This document shows, one piece after another, positions 62,103 through 64,000 of a stretch of DNA of 64,000 bases; position 1 is the stretch's first letter, and every line of letters starts with the position of its first letter. Location: positions 124,001-188,000 of the forward strand of contig NZ_AUND01000039.1 of the NCBI RefSeq assembly GCF_000714535.1, written 5' to 3'. The translations under genes and the position numbers were made by a program. The stretch comes from Thioclava pacifica DSM 10166. Its GTDB lineage: Bacteria; Pseudomonadota; Alphaproteobacteria; Rhodobacterales; Rhodobacteraceae. The notes below the pieces were generated by a model. That model saw only the letters and a program-made list of their open reading frames with translations, was not told the origin of the DNA and searched no databases.

Positions 62103-63271
62103 TGGCTGCTCTCGCTGTTCTCTGGTGCCGGGTCTGCGCCGGTTGCGCCATCCTGCCCCGAGGGCAGGGCGGAGGCAACCCGTGCCGCCAGTTTCGCGCC
62201 GAAGCCCGACTTGGCGAGACGTGCGGCCAGATCAATCGCGGCAGCGAAGCTGGTCGCATCGGCTGAACCGTGCGACTTCACCACCGTGCCATTGAGGCCG
62301 AGGAACACCCCGCCATTGGCGCGGCGCGGATCGACCTTGGCCTGAAGTTTCTTGAGCGCTCCCATCGCCAGAAGCGCGCCGAGTTTCGCCAGAAGCGATG
62401 AGGTCAGCGCTTCTTTCATCAGCGCGGAGACGAATTTCGCGGTGCCCTCGCCGGTCTTGAGGGCGACATTGCCGGTGAAGCCGTCGGTGACGATCACGTC
62501 GGCGCGGTCGCCAGCCAGCTCGTTGCCTTCGACGAAGCCCACGAATTTCAGCCCGCCCGCGGCTTCGGCGTTGCGGATCAGCTCGTGGGCTTCTTTCAGT
62601 TCGGCCCGGCCCTTGTGCTCCTCGGTGCCCACGTTGAGCAGGCCCACGCGCGGTGTTTCGAGACCGAGCGCGTTGCGCGCATAGGACGTGCCCATCAGCG
62701 CATAGGTCAGCAGATCCTCGGCATCGGCTTTCACATCGGCGCCCATGTCGAGCATCACATTCCAGCCGGCAGGCCCGCGAGAGGGCCAGAAGGAGGCAAT
62801 GGCAGGACGGTTGACGCCGGGAATCTTGCGCAGGCGGATCATCGAGACCGCCATCAGCGCGCCGGTATTGCCGCAGGAGACCGCGACATCGGCTTCATGC
62901 GCGCGCACCGATTCGATGGCGGACCACATCGAGGTGTCCTTGCCGGAGCGCATGACCTGCGCGGGCTTGTCCTCCATCGTTACCACGCGCTCGGCATGGC
63001 GCAGATCGACGCGATCGCCCAGACCATGCTGGGCGATCAGCGGTTCGAGCTGCTCACGCGGCCCGTGGACGATGAAGCGCAGCTCGGCATTGGCATGCGC
63101 AGCCTTGGCGATACCGCCAACGGTCGCGGCCGGGCCCAGATCGCCCCCCATCGCGTCGATGGAAATGACGAGAGCGCCGGCTTGCGCCGGCGCTTTGCCT
63201 TGCGGGCTGGCCTGCATTTCTGCGGCCGTCATCTGGTTTCCCGTCGACTGCTGGTCCTGCGTGTTCGGCAT
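62099..63271 (-). CDS. plsX: Phosphate acyltransferase PlsX
   Basis: 390 residues as drawn. It converts acyl-ACP to acyl phosphate for phospholipid synthesis. ISIDAMGGDLGPAATVGGI is the N-terminal signature; SCGNTGALMAVSMIRLR, IASFWPS, DMGADVKADAEDLLTYALMG and VGLLNVGTEEHKG follow. The first about 33 residues before ALVISIDAMGG are not conserved, and starts at 63232 or 63217 are possible since no strong ribosome site precedes 63271. It lies between rpmF and fabH in the classic rpmF-plsX-fabH order. Confidence 0.95.
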   Translation of the reverse strand: MPNTQDQQSTGNQMTAAEMQASPQGKAPAQAGALVISIDAMGGDLGPAATVGGIAKAAHANAELRFIVHGPREQLEPLIAQHGLGDRVDLRHAERVVTMEDKPAQVMRSGKDTSMWSAIESVRAHEADVAVSCGNTGALMAVSMIRLRKIPGVNRPAIASFWPSRGPAGWNVMLDMGADVKADAEDLLTYALMGTSYARNALGLETPRVGLLNVGTEEHKGRAELKEAHELIRNAEAAGGLKFVGFVEGNELAGDRADVIVTDGFTGNVALKTGEGTAKFVSALMKEALTSSLLAKLGALLAMGALKKLQAKVDPRRANGGVFLGLNGTVVKSHGSADATSFAAAIDLAARLAKSGFGAKLAARVASALPSGQDGATGADPAPENSESSQ

Positions 63272-63295
63272 GACATGCGGTGCGGGACGACCAGC

Positions 63296-63502
63296 TTACG
63301 CCGCGTCGTCGTCGAGATCGACTTCTTCGGTCATCGCGACGATCTCACGATCATCGTAATGGCCGCACGAAGCGCAGACGTGATGCGGGCGCTTGAGCTC
63401 GCCGCAGTTGGGGCATTCGGCCGGGTTAGCGGCGACGAGAGCGTCGTGCGCACGGCGCATGTTGCGGCGGGAGCGCGTGACTCGGTTCTGAGGGACAGCC
63501 AT
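63296..63502 (-). CDS. rpmF: 50S ribosomal protein L32
   Basis: 68 residues. The N-terminal [20 protein letters not shown] is diagnostic. Four cysteines (CPNC at 30-33 and CASC at 43-46) make a zinc-ribbon form of L32. The tail is acidic. It precedes plsX by 24 bases on the same strand, and the DUF177 gene lies 227 bases upstream. Confidence 0.97.
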   Translation of the reverse strand: MAVPQNRVTRSRRNMRRAHDALVAANPAECPNCGELKRPHHVCASCGHYDDREIVAMTEEVDLDDDAA

Positions 63503-63729
63503 GTCTCAACCTCGGGGTTTCGGGGGCCATAGAGCCCGTGTTGCGGCGTTATAGCCCTGATTTTCCTTGTGGTTTCGTCACTTGGCCTGAAGCGGCCCTC
63601 GGGTGCGAAGCCAAACGTCGAATGAGGCCGGGAACATACTCGGATTCTTTTTGCGTGCAAGCCTTTTTTCAGCCCTTTTTTCAAGCCCTTTCAGAGGGGC
63701 TTTCGGGCCACTGTTCCGAGCCGGGTGAT

Positions 63730-64000
63730 TCACTCCTGCGTATCGCCTGAGTCGCGCTTGGCCAGCAGGTCGCGCAGATTGGCGAAGGGCTTGAGGTCGT
63801 CATCGGTCATCGGTTCCGCGCCCGGTTCGGTGACCTGCGCGCTCTCGATCTCGGCCCCTTCGGCGCGTGGATAAAGCGGTAGCGCAAGTTCCAGCGCCTC
63901 GATCGCGACCACCGCAAGATCGACCACGGCGGGCAGCGGCTCGGCGCTGTCATCCTCGGGCATCTCGACCTCTTCGGCCTTGGGCATTTCCATATCGGCG
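63730..64000 (-). CDS. DUF177 (YceD-like) protein, 3' part (truncated by window edge)
   Basis: About 90 C-terminal residues are in the window; the frame stays open to base 64000, so the start is outside. LVVAIEALELALPLYPRAEG-like and the final LKPFANLRDLLAKRD match the end of DUF177/YceD, a protein linked to rRNA/ribosome biogenesis that is regularly encoded just upstream of rpmF. One feature here is a run of acidic residues before that end. A 227-base gap to rpmF holds no gene. Confidence 0.85.
   Translation of the reverse strand, partial: ADMEMPKAEEVEMPEDDSAEPLPAVVDLAVVAIEALELALPLYPRAEGAEIESAQVTEPGAEPMTDDDLKPFANLRDLLAKRDSGDTQE

Noticed and set aside
63650-63720. Intrinsic terminator between DUF177 and rpmF
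   Set aside because: AAGCCC/GGGCTT can pair, but no T-run follows on the minus strand, so termination there is not supported.

Overview
This 64 kb window is GC-rich chromosomal DNA from an alphaproteobacterium, almost certainly of the order Rhodobacterales (Rhodobacteraceae). The support is the gene order ftsW-murG-murC-DUF2484-murB-ddl-ftsQ-ftsA-ftsZ-lpxC, the argS-SPOR-nagZ-scpA-scpB block, the DUF177-rpmF-plsX-fabH-ihfA-merR block, an aerobic cobaltochelatase pair (cobS/cobT), a DksA with a single cysteine, and 3'-end repeats containing GATATTT and CAAGAAGAAG. The genus cannot be fixed from sequence reading alone. Most of the window is housekeeping. No prophage, insertion sequence, CRISPR array or rRNA was seen; there is one tRNA, tRNA-Pro(GGG).

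Layout. 1-2.5 kb: 3' end of exodeoxyribonuclease III, an AhpD-like peroxidase-related protein and an 8-oxoguanine deaminase. 2.5-6.3 kb: a minus-strand PepSY protein / OmpR-type regulator / PhoQ-FeuQ-like kinase / hydrolase operon, divergent from a small Gly-rich secreted protein. Four TGAC/GTCA half sites lie between them at exact 11-bp spacing. 6.3-11.7 kb: a heavily hairpinned non-coding stretch, then a DUF2946-like protein, two Tat-exported NosL paralogues, a membrane-anchored small protein, an FtsX-type ABC permease, its ATPase and a polytopic membrane protein with CC and HHCPFC motifs. There is no nosZ nearby. This is the best candidate for an undescribed (probably copper-handling) system. 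11.8-24.4 kb: cell wall and division cluster, with an APC-type transporter inserted next to DUF2484 between murC and murB. 24.5-27.1 kb: bamD and recN.

27.2-31.7 kb: a SnoaL-like protein and an FAD-linked D-lactate dehydrogenase-like enzyme (minus), then a MaoC-Pta fusion with ackA (plus). 31.9-38.0 kb: aminopeptidase P, cobT, a flavin reductase, an unknown secreted protein and cobS. 38.2-45.6 kb: DUF4177 protein, J-domain protein, DUF808 protein, gatB, a small membrane protein and pepN. 45.9-49.0 kb: a small membrane protein, malate synthase G and a GlcG-like protein. 49.1-54.6 kb: argS, a SPOR-domain protein, nagZ, scpA, scpB and a tiny basic protein. 54.6-55.7 kb: a LysE exporter in a compositionally softer patch. 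55.7-58.5 kb: MoxR ATPase, dksA and an FAD monooxygenase. 58.6-64 kb: dCTP deaminase, tRNA-Pro, a MerR-type regulator, ihfA, fabH, plsX, rpmF and the 3' end of a DUF177 gene.

Many adjacent genes overlap by 1-4 bases (ATGA/TGATG), pointing to translational coupling. This is seen in the NosL-ABC operon, murG/murC, ftsQ/ftsA, pta/ackA, glcB/glcG and scpA/scpB. Several intrinsic terminators are visible. A family of 3'-end elements with compensating hairpin changes recurs after at least three genes. All functions are assigned from motif and family recognition by eye; no database search was run.
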